A DNA stretch of 64,000 nucleotides. Origin: Lytechinus variegatus (Eukaryota > Echinodermata > Echinoidea > Temnopleuroida > Toxopneustidae). The notes under the pieces were generated by a model. That model had not been told where the DNA came from, did no database searches, and saw nothing but the letters and a program-made list of their open reading frames with translations. This document shows, piece after piece, positions 40,201 to 50,900 of this stretch. The translations under genes were made by a program, and so were the position numbers. Every line of letters starts with the position of its first letter. The stretch's first letter is position 1. The stretch spans positions 55,933,195-55,997,194 of the forward strand of contig NC_054742.1 in NCBI RefSeq assembly GCF_018143015.1, in the 5' to 3' direction.

Positions 40201-43200
40201 ACACTAAATGACATGATAATCATATTAACCAATATGTTTACAATATATGCAATGGAAATAGAACAAAATGTATGCCATTCTCAATAATAAAAAATGCAAG
40301 ATTACCTATCATACTCTATATACCTATTATTATTATTATTATTATTTTATTCGGCACTTAATCGAAAAGAAAACATGTACAATGCAAGATTGACAAATAT
40401 TACAAAAATACAAATAGTATTTAGACCTTTTCTCACCCAACCAGGTAGCCTGGGTAGGGAATAGGTCAACTTAATGGCCATGGCCCACAGGCCTTCCCTC
40501 CCACACCCGATTGGGTGAAAAATATCATTACATATAATACAGTTACGAAATATAAAACAGGTAGGTTGCACAAGAAAAGGAATCAACTTACGTTTAAACA
40601 TAACAATAGAAAACCAGGAGGAACAAATATTTGATTAAAATAAAATAATTGTGCCAAAATTAGAAATCAGTTGAAGTAAATAACTTTATAACGCATGAGA
40701 TAAAGGACGTAACAAAATCAGGATATTCAAAACCTATCATACAGCTACTTATCATACTCCGAATTGTAATAGTTATACTTTTAATGGGTCAAGCTGTGTA
40801 ATATTATTTCTCAAAGTTATTGGGAGAGAATTCCATTATTAGCTGGTGCAGCTTTCTGGAAAGCCCGACATCCAATTATTTAGTCTTGACGGTGATTTGA
40901 GAGAGAAGATTTCTTGAAGTTTGGGTTTGTAGAGCGCACATAATCGTCAAAAGACGGACATAACGCTAGCATGGCTAGAATTCAGCACACTTATTTTGAA
41001 CACAAACAAGCTATAAATATAAATTAATCTACTAATAAAAAAATCCTATAAATCACACTACTTTGCAAAAGCATTTTGCATCATTTCGGAATTCCTGACT
41101 ACATCCTGATGCATGGGACCTGGTGACCTCCTGCTTGCTCGATTAAGTACCATTTTATTCACATTTTATCACATATTCCTCTGTGTAATCTTGTTTCAAT
41201 TTTATCTCATGAAGATCTAAATGGGCTTGGTATTCTCTTCTTTTTAGTCTTTTAGACAATTACCATAATTATGCAGTATCAGCTCTTATGTTTGTTTGTT
41301 TGTTCGTTCGTCCGTCGCCATAACATATGTATTTTCGTCACTATTCCTAAATAGCTACCAACATAGCAAATACCAATATTGACAGTCCAAAATACATCTA
41401 CATGCATGTTCTATGCCAAAGGGGAGGTCTTAACTGTAAACCGGACCATTTCATCAACATTTTTGTCTGACAAGTTGTCAGATCTGACATCTTTCCTTGA
41501 TTCTGATTGGCTGAGATGCACTGTTACTATAGTAACTGTCGGATAAAATGGGACTTGTCGGATAAAACGTCTGACAAGTCCTTTCATGAAACGCTCCCCA
41601 GGTATACCGACCATAATGATACTGACGTACATAGGGTTTGGCAAGTCGTTTTCTTAATCTTATTTCTTAATGTCAAGAATTGCCCTTCGCAAGAACACAA
41701 CTGATACTTGAAATAAAAAAATGAATTGTTTATATTTTGTTTTATTAACATATAACGATTCTTGAAAGCTTTGAGGTGTAGCGGTTCTGGCCCTCGCCTT
41801 GCCATAATCAGAGGGTTGTGTGTTCGAATCCCACCGTCGCAGCCTAGCGCCTTTGGCAAGGCGTCAATCCAAACATTGCCGCTCCCCATCCAGGTGTTAA
41901 ATGGGTGCCCAGACAGCCCGGTAGGATGCAAAACCAAATGGCCTGTATTCTGATGTGGGGTTAAGTATTTATAGCCAATTGTTACATAAATCACTAACGG
42001 TAGAGATATCATAATCGGCTCATTTGGCTCTTAAATCATTCATAACTGTCTAGGAAGTATAAAAGATCATTGTTTTCACAATCGACGAATCAGGAAAGAG
42101 CACAGTATACATAAGAAACATAAAACTTAATAAACATTTTGATACTTTTGGCTTTCCATAATTTTAGCACAGAGTTTGACCATGGTCTAAGTTAAACCTG
42201 ACTTAAGAATACAGGCCATATTAGTGACTAGCAATTTAGTTTTCAACTCTTTTCTGAATGCTACCCATGCATGCAGGGAGTGGAGAAATTCATACATTGC
42301 GTGCGGGCATGTCGCCTGGTGATTTTTACCATCCACTTCACTGACGCCTTTTTCAACGTTGAGAATCTATTGAAAATATCTGTCAAATCACAATGGATAG
42401 AATGATTAAAGGTCATTGTCGAAAGTTGATGGACCGAAACAGTACATTAAGAATCGGACTGGACAAAAAATTGCACATTTTTTTATTCGCCGATTTTCGA
42501 CCAAGACTGTTCTGTTATGAAGGGCTTTTAACGAAAAATAATCTGCGTTGTAAATAGCGTCTGCAAAGTGATTACTTAAATTCCATAATAATAAAAGCGC
42601 TCAGCAATACAAAGTGTTAAGCGCTTTTTTTATTATTATTTCTTAATTTACAAAAATGAATGCTTGATATAATGAAATAGAATTGAAGGTGAAAAAGACT
42701 GGCCAGACGTACACGGTACGTCGGTATATGCTTGCTAAAATGTCTGTGGCTGTGACAGCCCCATCATTAACATGATTAAAGTGTTTACATACGAGGCCGG
42801 TAAGACCTTTAAATGTTATCCCTTTGTAAAAGCAACATCATTGTGATGGAATGGAATAGGTCCATTACTTACCCCCATATAAGTATCCATATGGTCTGGT
42901 ATTGTATGAATTATGTGCCTTTGAAAATTGAGAATATGATATAAGATCAATCATTAATACACAAAATGTGCATGCATTTGACATATTAACTATTTTGTAA
43001 TAATAATCATTATACAAGGCAGGTTTAATAGATCTGTATAAGATATTAAATCATTTCTATATAAAGATTATGATATACGATGCTTATAATCATGAACACT
43101 CCAAATATAAGATATGAATGTCATGAAAACATGCCACAAAGAGCCATTGTGAGTTTCTATTGATATTATTATTGTTATCATTATCATCATCATCATTATT

Positions 43201-45408
43201 ATCATTATAATTTCGAAAAATTGAATGGCGAATACTTACGTCTAAAAATTGGACATGGTTGAACGGTAGATCGAGCTGAGAGTGAGCCAAAATAAAAAAT
43301 AATACCAAGTATTAACTCTTTGATGATGTTTAAATAAATATTTGTGCATCGTCGTTAATGGTTTGACATCGGTATGTGCGACGGGAACTTTAGAACTGAT
43401 GTATGTTTAACATCATAATATTCATAATGACAAAAAATCAAATATTGTACATGTTTAGACAAGAAAATTTGAGTGGTGGGGTATGAGGTTGGTTTTTACC
43501 ATCCCCCCTTCATCACGGTATTCTTTATATATATATATATATGTGTATATATGTATATATTATGTATATATATATATAATATATTTATTTATTTACTGTT
43601 AATAAACATCGTATATACATGTATTTTGTCATCTCATATCCCGTTCAGTTCAGATGGGAAACTTAACGATTTTAGTAAAAATTTCATAGGGGTCATATAA
43701 ATAGTTGTGAGAGTACTAATGATATTATTCATTTAAGAGAAGGAAGAAGAGCAGAAGAAGAAAAGTAGAAGAAGGTGAAAACGAGAAGAAGAAGAAGAAG
43801 AAGAAGGATCCTACCTGAACATCCATCTGTGTCCTGAGTGTATTTTGCAGCCATGGGTCTACTTGTACTGTTCCTCTCTCACAATGACCAAAATCATCAC
43901 ACTTTAACCAAAATGGCGGAAAAAATAAGAGGGGTCAGAAATTAACAATCTGGAGTATATTTGGTGGTGGTGATGAAAAAAATCGTCGTAACGATGTAGG
44001 CTCAATTTAAACTTAAGAATCCATCAGTTAACGACCTTAACGTTTTAAAACTAGTACTGATATATTTGAGCAGACTTTGTGCCTCGTCATGGGAGTGTTA
44101 TATCCCCACTCTGAACCTCATAACTACTACAACAATGGTCCCATTTATCATGAAACATCTTTATAAAAATATCAAACAATGTACTGTCGACTTATACCAC
44201 ATTACTTATACTGGGTAAATATAAATCAAATCGCAAAGCTCTTCATTTTTTTCCGACGTGATAATAGTTTGGCTCAGAAAACGATACCATAAATATTTTA
44301 CGAGACAGGGAATAATGCACGAATTATCAAATTTTTTTTTTATAATGATACTTTGTTTATTATTTGTTATCACTGATAACCAACTAGTAAGGTGCAAAAA
44401 TAATTAATGAAAAAAAGTTGCGCTACTTTAAGGAAATCACATCATCCTGGGATGAAAATTACACCGATTTACATTTCATGATTCTTGACTTGATTCTTGA
44501 TATTCTGAAGAAAAGTTGTGTTGTCTTACCGTACATGTTACTTCTGAGCTTATTCCTTGGCAATCTGCACTCGAAGATGTATGATAGCCCAAAATAACCT
44601 ACAAAGTTAAAAAAATATATACATATATAATAAGATATTTACATGTTTAGACAAAGGAAGTGGAATGGTAGGGTATGGTGAATACAATCATATATAATTA
44701 TATCGATGTTCGCATACATATCTTTGCAGTTTCAGGTATGAAAAAAGGGTAATTTATTTACTGATTTTGGTGTAATCTTTGGAAATTGATGCAAATCTAA
44801 ATGCGAACAGGATCTTGTAAAAAGTTCGTAATTTTTAATAAAACCAAAAACTGGTGAAGATATCGAATACAAAAAGTTAGTATATATACTAACCTCGTAC
44901 AATGTGTGAGTGGTCGGAGAGGAGATGATAGTTAGGTATAGCATTTCGATATAGTTCAATTCTTACTAAAATTTTTGCTTTTTAACGCTTTTATAAATGT
45001 TCATTTGCTATCACCTAAAAAAAAATGGAGTAAACAAAAGTGAATTTCCTTAAAGTTAGCACTTCTCTGAACCAGTACACATAGATTTTTAAAAAATGCC
45101 TTTTTTTATTCAAAGAAAAATAATTAAATTCGTTTAAAATTATCATTTTTAACATTTCTTCAAGTAAAGCGCAAAGATGAAATGTATATTCCACAACAAA
45201 TGACACTTAGATAACCGAATAAAGATAAATAACAAAAACTTTATAAACTGGGGATATAAGAGGCGTAGAGCTAGAGTATGTATTTAAGTTACTCGCGATA
45301 GAGGAAACAATCACAGTGAAGGATCATTTGAAACTGGATCTATGTCACATTTACCTGGAAAATAATGAAAAATCCGAGAAAATACTTCTGAACTGGAACC
45401 TGCGCCAT
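28214..45408 (-). CDS. Secreted PLC X-domain-like phosphodiesterase, copy 2 (13 exons, 482 aa)
   Basis: Exons in transcript order: 45355-45408, 44530-44598, 43815-43901, 43240-43275, 42873-42918, 39714-39853, 38790-38924, 38295-38429, 36039-36152, 30985-31061, 29769-29963, 29067-29253, 28214-28387. Every exon has the same length and phase as copy 1. The signal peptide exon encodes the same 18 residues as in copy 1. Catalytic H84/N85 (AHNSYN), E135/D137 (IELDNW) and H149 (RIAHLG) are kept. The exon 9 donor is GC (GAG|GCAAGT). Exons 3 and 12 are almost identical to copy 1, whereas residues 152-164 after RIAHLG differ strongly. The tail again ends in a hydrophobic stretch after PTEGGTQ. Every junction is intact, so this is probably functional, with a phosphodiesterase role inferred. 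Intron 9 is about 5 kb because of a hexamer array and two LINEs. Confidence 0.87.
30070..30625. repeat. Interspersed repeat in copy 2 intron 10
   Basis: About 550 bp with no match at the corresponding place in copy 1. Stretches such as 'GGAAGTTTATTCCATAGG' and 'GTAACCAGTGAAGAAG' resemble the non-coding bodies of old LINE/SINE-type repeats of marine animals. No coding content seen; family not assigned. Confidence 0.35.
31326..32066. repeat. GGTATT/GGTACT hexamer array, segment 1 (copy 2 intron 9)
   Basis: About 740 bp of GGTATT, GGTACT and GGTGTT units. Long open frames here (Leu-Val or Pro-Ile strings) are repeat artefacts. The array is broken by two LINEs and resumes at 33669 and 35791. Confidence 0.9.
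32067..33668 (+). mobile_element. 5'-truncated LINE (Jockey/CR1/L2 group) with open RT segment
   Basis: The open frame runs to a stop at 33338-33340. It holds RT motifs QFGFREKHNTTHA, FLDFSKAFDTIDH, GIPQGSILGPLLF and the catalytic LFADDSN, then the usual thumb and C-terminal W-N-S-L region (FTGPKLWNSLDREM). Endonuclease and ORF1 are missing, so the copy cannot move by itself. A 3' UTR of about 330 bp ends in an A-rich tail (AATAAATAAACAAATAT) directly against more hexamer array. The flanks on both sides are the same array, so it inserted into it. Absent from copy 1. Confidence 0.85.
33669..33972. repeat. GGTATT/GGTACT hexamer array, segment 2
   Basis: About 300 bp of the same hexamers, between the 3' ends of the two oppositely oriented LINEs. 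Confidence 0.9.
33973..35790 (-). mobile_element. 5'-truncated, decayed LINE in opposite orientation
   Basis: On the minus strand the RT begins FQLGFKEKHSTIHAL, then FLDFSKAFDTINHDI, and later frames give LVDNKLSWKCHIDNICKT and FTAPKFWNSLRKDV. The reading frame shifts at least twice between these blocks and the region around the catalytic Asp pair is degraded, so the copy is dead. The 3' end is AATAAAACTTGAACTTGAA. The 5' truncation point is within a few codons of that of the plus-strand LINE, although the two are clearly different copies. A purine-rich stretch (about 34360-34530) lies within its 3' part. Confidence 0.8.
35791..35985. repeat. GGTATT/GGTACT hexamer array, segment 3
   Basis: About 195 bp of the hexamer, reaching to about 50 nt from the GC donor of copy 2 exon 9. 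A frame open through exon 9, this array and the minus-strand LINE is a read-through artefact, not a fusion gene. Confidence 0.9.
37011..37972. mobile_element. TIR element with a second TIR element inside (copy 2 intron 8)
   Basis: The outer ends are CACTCTAAAAACAAATCAG and the complement of CACTCTTAAAACAAATCAG, followed inward by CAGCTGGGAGCAACTG on both sides. Inside, about 37139-37882 starts AAACCCCTCAAAA and ends TTTGAGGGGTTTAT, next to TA, as expected for a Tc1/mariner-type MITE. The inner element contains two direct copies of a roughly 220-bp unit around 'TTTTGCAACATTTCATTT'. No coding region. Confidence 0.65.
40070..40610 (-). mobile_element. LINE 3'-end remnant (non-coding)
   Basis: On the minus strand: 'GGCCATGGCCATTAAG', 'CTACCTGGTTGGGTGAG', 'GTACATGTTTTC', then 'AAGTGCCGAATAAAATAAT' and an AAT repeat tail. 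This is the look of a CR1/L2-type 3' UTR. No RT motifs remain. It lies in copy 2 intron 5. Confidence 0.4.
41445..41605. repeat. Interspersed repeat with GTCAGATCTGACA palindrome
   Basis: It includes 'GACAAGTTGTCAGATCTGAC', 'GATTGGCTGAGATGC', 'CTGTTACTATAGTAACTGTC' and ends near 'TTTCATGAAACGC'. Same family as 2030-2150, 29440-29545 and 59295-59390; this is the most complete copy in the window. The end motif recurs in several copies and suggests a MITE with inverted ends. Confidence 0.55.
41757..41990 (+). mobile_element. tRNA-derived SINE, second family
   Basis: The tRNA-like head has A-box-like 'TGTAGCGGTTCTGG' and B-box-like 'GTGTTCGAATCCC'. The body contains 'GGCAAGGCGTCAATCC' and 'GTGTTAAATGGGTGCCC'. 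It differs in the body from the SINEs at 27671, 51315 and 59009. Confidence 0.65.
43736..43807. repeat. Purine-rich tract near copy 2 exon 3 donor
   Basis: GAAGAA/GAGAAG units. In the transcript this is a pyrimidine tract starting within 10-15 nt of the exon 3 donor, the same placement as in copy 1 (9455-9605) but about half as long. Confidence 0.8.
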
Positions 45409-45671
45409 GTTAAGATAATTCGAATCGTCAGACTGATTGAATTCTGTGTTAGTATAGGTATAACGTATTTCAATGGTAGTCTGATCAAGCAAACAATCTT
45501 ATCCAAAGTTCAGATATGAATACGAATGTGGACGTAATGCAATCAAAGTTTTATTGCTTTTCGACCAGAAGCGTAAATAAGAAGTCACTTACCATATACT
45601 TTTGTTGTTAATATTTCGTATCGCAGTGTAATAAAGATAAGACAAAAGAATTCAATGAGATAAAACGCCTA

Positions 45672-45895
45672 CCATGACCAACTTTATCATCATCACCATC
45701 ACTATCACCATCACCGTTACCATCATCATCATTTTCAACATCATCATCATTATCACAAGTATCATCACCATCACCACCATCATCATCACTATCGCCATCA
45801 TTATCTTCGTCATCATCGTCATCATCATCATCTTCATCATCATCGACATCATCATCAGCAGCATCATCATCATCATCACTATCATTGTCTCATAT
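45672..45895. repeat. (ATC)n microsatellite upstream of copy 2
   Basis: CATCATCAC/TCATCATC runs; equivalent to 26750-26942. Frames over it are Ile or Met strings only. Confidence 0.9.
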
Positions 45896-46470
45896 GATCA
45901 CCATATCTTATTATTCATTTTCCGCATCAGAAGTATTCATTACATTAAAATCAATAAACAAACACAATCAATACCACATACCATCAGTGTCACATTTCAT
46001 AAGCTTTGGATTTCATCGTACTATTTTTCTGTTATATATCTCATTATGAAATGGTGATATAAATCGTAGTTAAAAATGACTGGCTGAAAATATACATCAC
46101 TTGACCAGTCACTTATTTTAGCTACTTGCAAATTTGCCAAAATGACTGATATTTAATAACTTGTTCTATTGACTGTTTCTTGGATTTGAGATGATGGAGT
46201 ATAGGAAATAAGGATCTTTGCATTTCTTATACAGTAATATAAAAGCATATAATATACATTATAGAAGGCATTAGTAATAATTGCACGCACGAGGTATATA
46301 TAGAAAAAAAAATGTTCTAAAGATATCTCGTGCGTGTAAATCTTAATAGAGAACAGTGGTGTACAGATGGGGGAATGGGGCAATGGTCCCCCCAAAAAAA
46401 AAAATATAATAAAAAAAGGTCAAATATAATGATAATGTGTATTATTGGAATATTTTTACAGCATCGAAAA

Positions 46471-46489
46471 TGACCACCACCACTACTAC

Positions 46490-46566
<77 letters not shown>

Positions 46567-46685
46567 GCTACTACTGCTACTACTACTACTACTACTACCA
46601 CTACTACTACTACTACTATCATTATTATTACTACTACTACTACTATACTTCTACTACTATACTACTAATACTACTATACTGATTA
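46471..46685. repeat. (TAC)n microsatellite
   Basis: About 200 bp of CTACTACTA units with a few variants, followed by a short GATGAT run near 46720. Frames read as Tyr, Leu or Val strings. Confidence 0.9.
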
Positions 46686-47988
46686 AGATGATAGTAATAA
46701 TAGTAATAATGATGATGATGATGATGATGATAATAACGTTAATAATGATGATCATTATGATACTCTTCTGACTGTGATTTGTAAATATGCCTAATTTACA
46801 AAGCCCTTAAGTCAATTTGATCTTTGCCTTTAACTTAAGCAATTAAGATCCACACTGAGAAAAATTTGGCCAAAGGGCGTATTCCTGAATAAAATCAAAC
46901 ATATTAATTGCCTCACGAATTGTCACCAATAATCCGTCTTAAAGGGAAAATCCTCACGAGGCCTTATCTTCTATACATTTTCAATGAATTTAAACAAAGT
47001 TTCTATACAGTTTTTCTTGAAATTCTTTTCTTGATTGTCCGTGATAGAGAACACCTTCTCGTAATTAAATTGAAGAAAATTTAAATCAATTTGTGATTCT
47101 AATTTTGTATCAGTTTTCATGTGACAAAGCTAAATAATCAGCAATTTTACCTGTATATACGTATATACACCCACGCTGCAGTGATGCAACATCAACGAGA
47201 GGAACATTATTTCGTTTAAAAAATAAAACTCTGAAATGAAAAAGGCGCTGATGATTATCGATCCATAAAATAGTTAATACCATTTTTTTTCATTCATTTT
47301 TCCTATCAATGATCATCCCTCCAAATCTATTGATTAATATCCTTTGTCAAACTTGAAAATTATATTAATTTTATCAAAATCTGGTACATATTGCTGTGGT
47401 GGAATTGTAACGGCAATTAAGGGGCTATTCCGTTCCAAACTTTATTAAATTAGGGCTTGTTATAAAATCTAACATATTCGAGGGAACTTTAATTGAATGA
47501 TAAGAAATGTTTTATCTTGGATATGCAAATAAGTCAAAACTACTGATAATTATTGTAAGGACATTTTTTTTACCTGTATGTACAATATTTCACGTACATA
47601 TAACAAACGCTTGGCACGTTAGTCTACATGAATTACCTGCGATCATTAACTACCTGGATATTATTTTAAGAGGAATTTGGACATGTTCATCAAAATATAA
47701 AATTATAGTTGGATCGGAATTTTAGGAATTAAAATGGAACAGCAAGTGCCACGCGAGAACCCGACATTTTAACTGAATGAAAATTGGTTTGTCCGTGTTC
47801 ACACCGTTTAACGGTCATCGATTTTTTTTTTCATCTTTAATTTATTTACTCAATCAGCCTCTGATAATTTTCAGATGATAATCATTTTAATTTACTGACA
47901 CTTCGACAGAAAATTGACCTTTGGGAAATTCAAATTGCTTAAACAGTTCAAACTGGATTATCGTTCAGAAGGAAAATATATTTAAATT

Positions 47989-50900
47989 ATGGAGATCAAA
48001 TTGCTACCTTTGTTTTCTACTCTAAGCCTCATACAGGTAAGTTTTCAAGAGCAATCGAAAAATAAGTATTCACGTTGTGAGACCGTCTGTCTGTCTATAC
48101 TTGAATGATGATGATGATGATTGATGATGATAATGATGACGCTAGTCAACGGTTAATCTATATAGTATTGCATCATAATGTCTGTAATTAAAGATGTTTA
48201 TGACATAGTCTTTCGACCAATGGACTCAATTTATGAGACTGCGTTTATTGATTAGATATTCCGCACCCCGTATCAAAAACAATTCTACAGATAGTACGAT
48301 TATTCTTCCAAATGATTTTGCAACCAACAGCTAAATTGCAGAATTTGTCGAGTTAAAGTCTAAAACCATTCAGAAGCGGCGGAACCGGGGGGGGCAGGGG
48401 GAACTTGTCCACCCCCAAATTTCTCAGCAGGAAAAAACGCCCTTTTGTTAGAAATGGAAAATGACCTTTTTTCAGAAAGGAAATGTGCCCCTTTTCAAAA
48501 TGAAATACCCCTTTTGAAGTAAAACATCATACACTTTAGATTGGAAAATCACATTTTTTTTTGGGGGGGGGGCTCGCGATTGGCGCTCGCATCAGTTATT
48601 GTTTAGAAAGCTACCCATCCTGTTCATGGTTACAAAAATGCTGAGAATGTCCAGTTTTCACGTTGGAATATCACGATTTCGTGGCTCGCATTTTCTGCTC
48701 CCATCAATTACTGTTAAGTAAGGTACTCATCCTATTCCTGGTTACCAAAATGCTTACAAAGTCCAGTTTTCAGGTTGGAATACCTCAAATTTTCAGCTCG
48801 CGCTTCGTGCTCACATTATTCGATGGTTAAATATGTGTCATATTAATGAGTCACTAAATGCGGTCATTTACAGGTTCTTTTTCTGGTCAGTGTATTAAAA
48901 AATTCAACTCGCTCTTTGCGCTCTCGTTAATTCTTTGGTTAGATTGTAGGTCCATGTTAGATTCACATTTGCAGTTTCTTTTGTTTCATGCACCTTAACA
49001 TCAACATTAATATGGAACCAAACACACATCTGCACAAGCAAACACCTAACAAACCATGGGCGGATCCAGGATTTTGAAATAGGGGGCGCCAGCGGCGAGG
49101 GAGCGAAGCGACCGAGCGGGTGGAGGGTGTGGAGGGGGGATACCCCCCTCCCACGGCAAGGACTTTTTCAAAAATCATGTCCAAAAGTCGTATTTTGAGA
49201 GCACCTTTAGAAGAAAAATGCACACTTAAATCACTGTAACTTCATGAATAAAAGACACATACTGACTCATTTAGGAGCTGGTTTCCAGTCACACACCGTA
49301 TAAGCGGTCATTCAAAACATAGATTTGGCAAAGGCTCTTCACTTGCTTGCATCGTGTGATTGAAACGTCAAATTTAAATGATACGAAACTGAGACTTGTA
49401 ATCGATAAGTTCCGAATAATCCATTCTGTTTATTGTCATTTGTGTATTTACATTGTGTGTTTCAAACGAGAATTGTTTAGTCGTATGGCAACATGCATGA
49501 AATTTGGTTCTTTTTCCCCAAAATGCACAGTAAATTGTTACAAATTGCAGAAAAACGACATCATCTTCTGGTAATCAACCTTTTCCCTCGTATTATTTTC
49601 AAATCATCTTCAATAATCCAGTCATTCTGCACAACCTCAAAGTAATATAGTGCTTCTTAAGGGGATTCTCATCATTTTTATTGTTTACGTTTTCGATTTT
49701 GCTGGCAATTTTTTTTAAAAGATATATTGTAATCAGCAAACCTATAGATTATCAAACATTAAAAATGGGGTAAGGGGGGGGGGTTAATGTCACAATTTCT
49801 ACTTTTTAACAATACACAATGTGTCCTCGGGACGTTTTTTCCCCAGCACGAAAGTATTTTTATTCCCCCCCAACCCCACCCCCCCCCCCCCCGTCACATA
49901 AAATCTTCGCTCCTTACGCTGACATATATAGCTGCCTATACACAGCAAACGCGGAGTGGGGTCGACTGGTGATTGAGAATATACAATTTTGCTCCTTGAT
50001 AATTCGTTGGAATGATTGCTTCGGCGAAACTTAGTTGGGGCGCCCTGGATAATATGCCTATGAATCTACCAGAAAGTGTAAAAGTTAGTTTACATTAAAT
50101 ACAAATATGTCTGACCTATACATTTCAGTGAAAACGTACATGACCAAGGCAGAATGATAATGCTGCGCACGTGGCGCCCGATATAGGGCTTCATCTTTGA
50201 GTGAAGAATAATCTCGGGATAGACATTATCGTTGACACTTTCTCTCGGGATCTGTTACTTACAATTTACATGTATTTGCCATAAAGACGGACAAACGCAT
50301 GTTACAAAAAACACAAAATTTCAGGAAAAAATGATATCCAATCCAACATCTTCACACTGGTCACTGCACTGCAACTCCCGATTACAAGTGGTGCAACTTT
50401 CCAACCAATCGACTTGCGCGCCCTGGAATTCCGGAATTTACACATTGCAAGGTGCATTTGTGCGAACACAAAGGCCATGAGCGTAAGTTAAAATATAGTT
50501 TTGACTAGATCTAGCCCTTGAAATTGACTACATTGTACCAATCCAGTAAATATAACCTTCCAAAAAAAAAAAAAAAAAAAATCCGGCGAAAATAGGGGGG
50601 GCGCGCGCCGGGGCGCCCCCCTCTGGATCCGCCACTGCAAACAAACAACCATGCATGGGTATTTCAAACCACGGACTCAAACCATGTTCTCGCAGATCTC
50701 CATATAGTATTGATGTTAAGGTTCGTGAAATCTAAAGAAACCGCAGAGAAACACTCATCACCACGGAAAAAAGAACAGTGACTTTCAATATTGTGTCATT
50801 TTACAACTTTTTAATTTTGACCTTGCCCCACATTTCAAGGCACTGCACCTCCATGTGAACCATAATCGTATCCTGTAGGGTATCATTTTAAAGAAAATTA

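Larger units (their letters stand above)
45409..47988. other. Divergent spacer between the 5' ends of copies 2 and 3
   Basis: Copy 2 starts leftward at 45408 and copy 3 rightward at 47989, so this 2.6 kb holds both promoters. The first roughly 650 bp match the 5' flank of copy 1. It contains the (ATC)n and (TAC)n microsatellites. The rest is AT-rich sequence in which I see no gene, no clear TATA box and no shared element near the two starts. Confidence 0.6.

Noticed and set aside
41760-41840. Possible tRNA gene
   Set aside because: A- and B-box-like segments are present, but the sequence continues into a SINE body and the acceptor ends do not pair as in a real tRNA. The same holds for the heads at 27680, 51317 and 59240.
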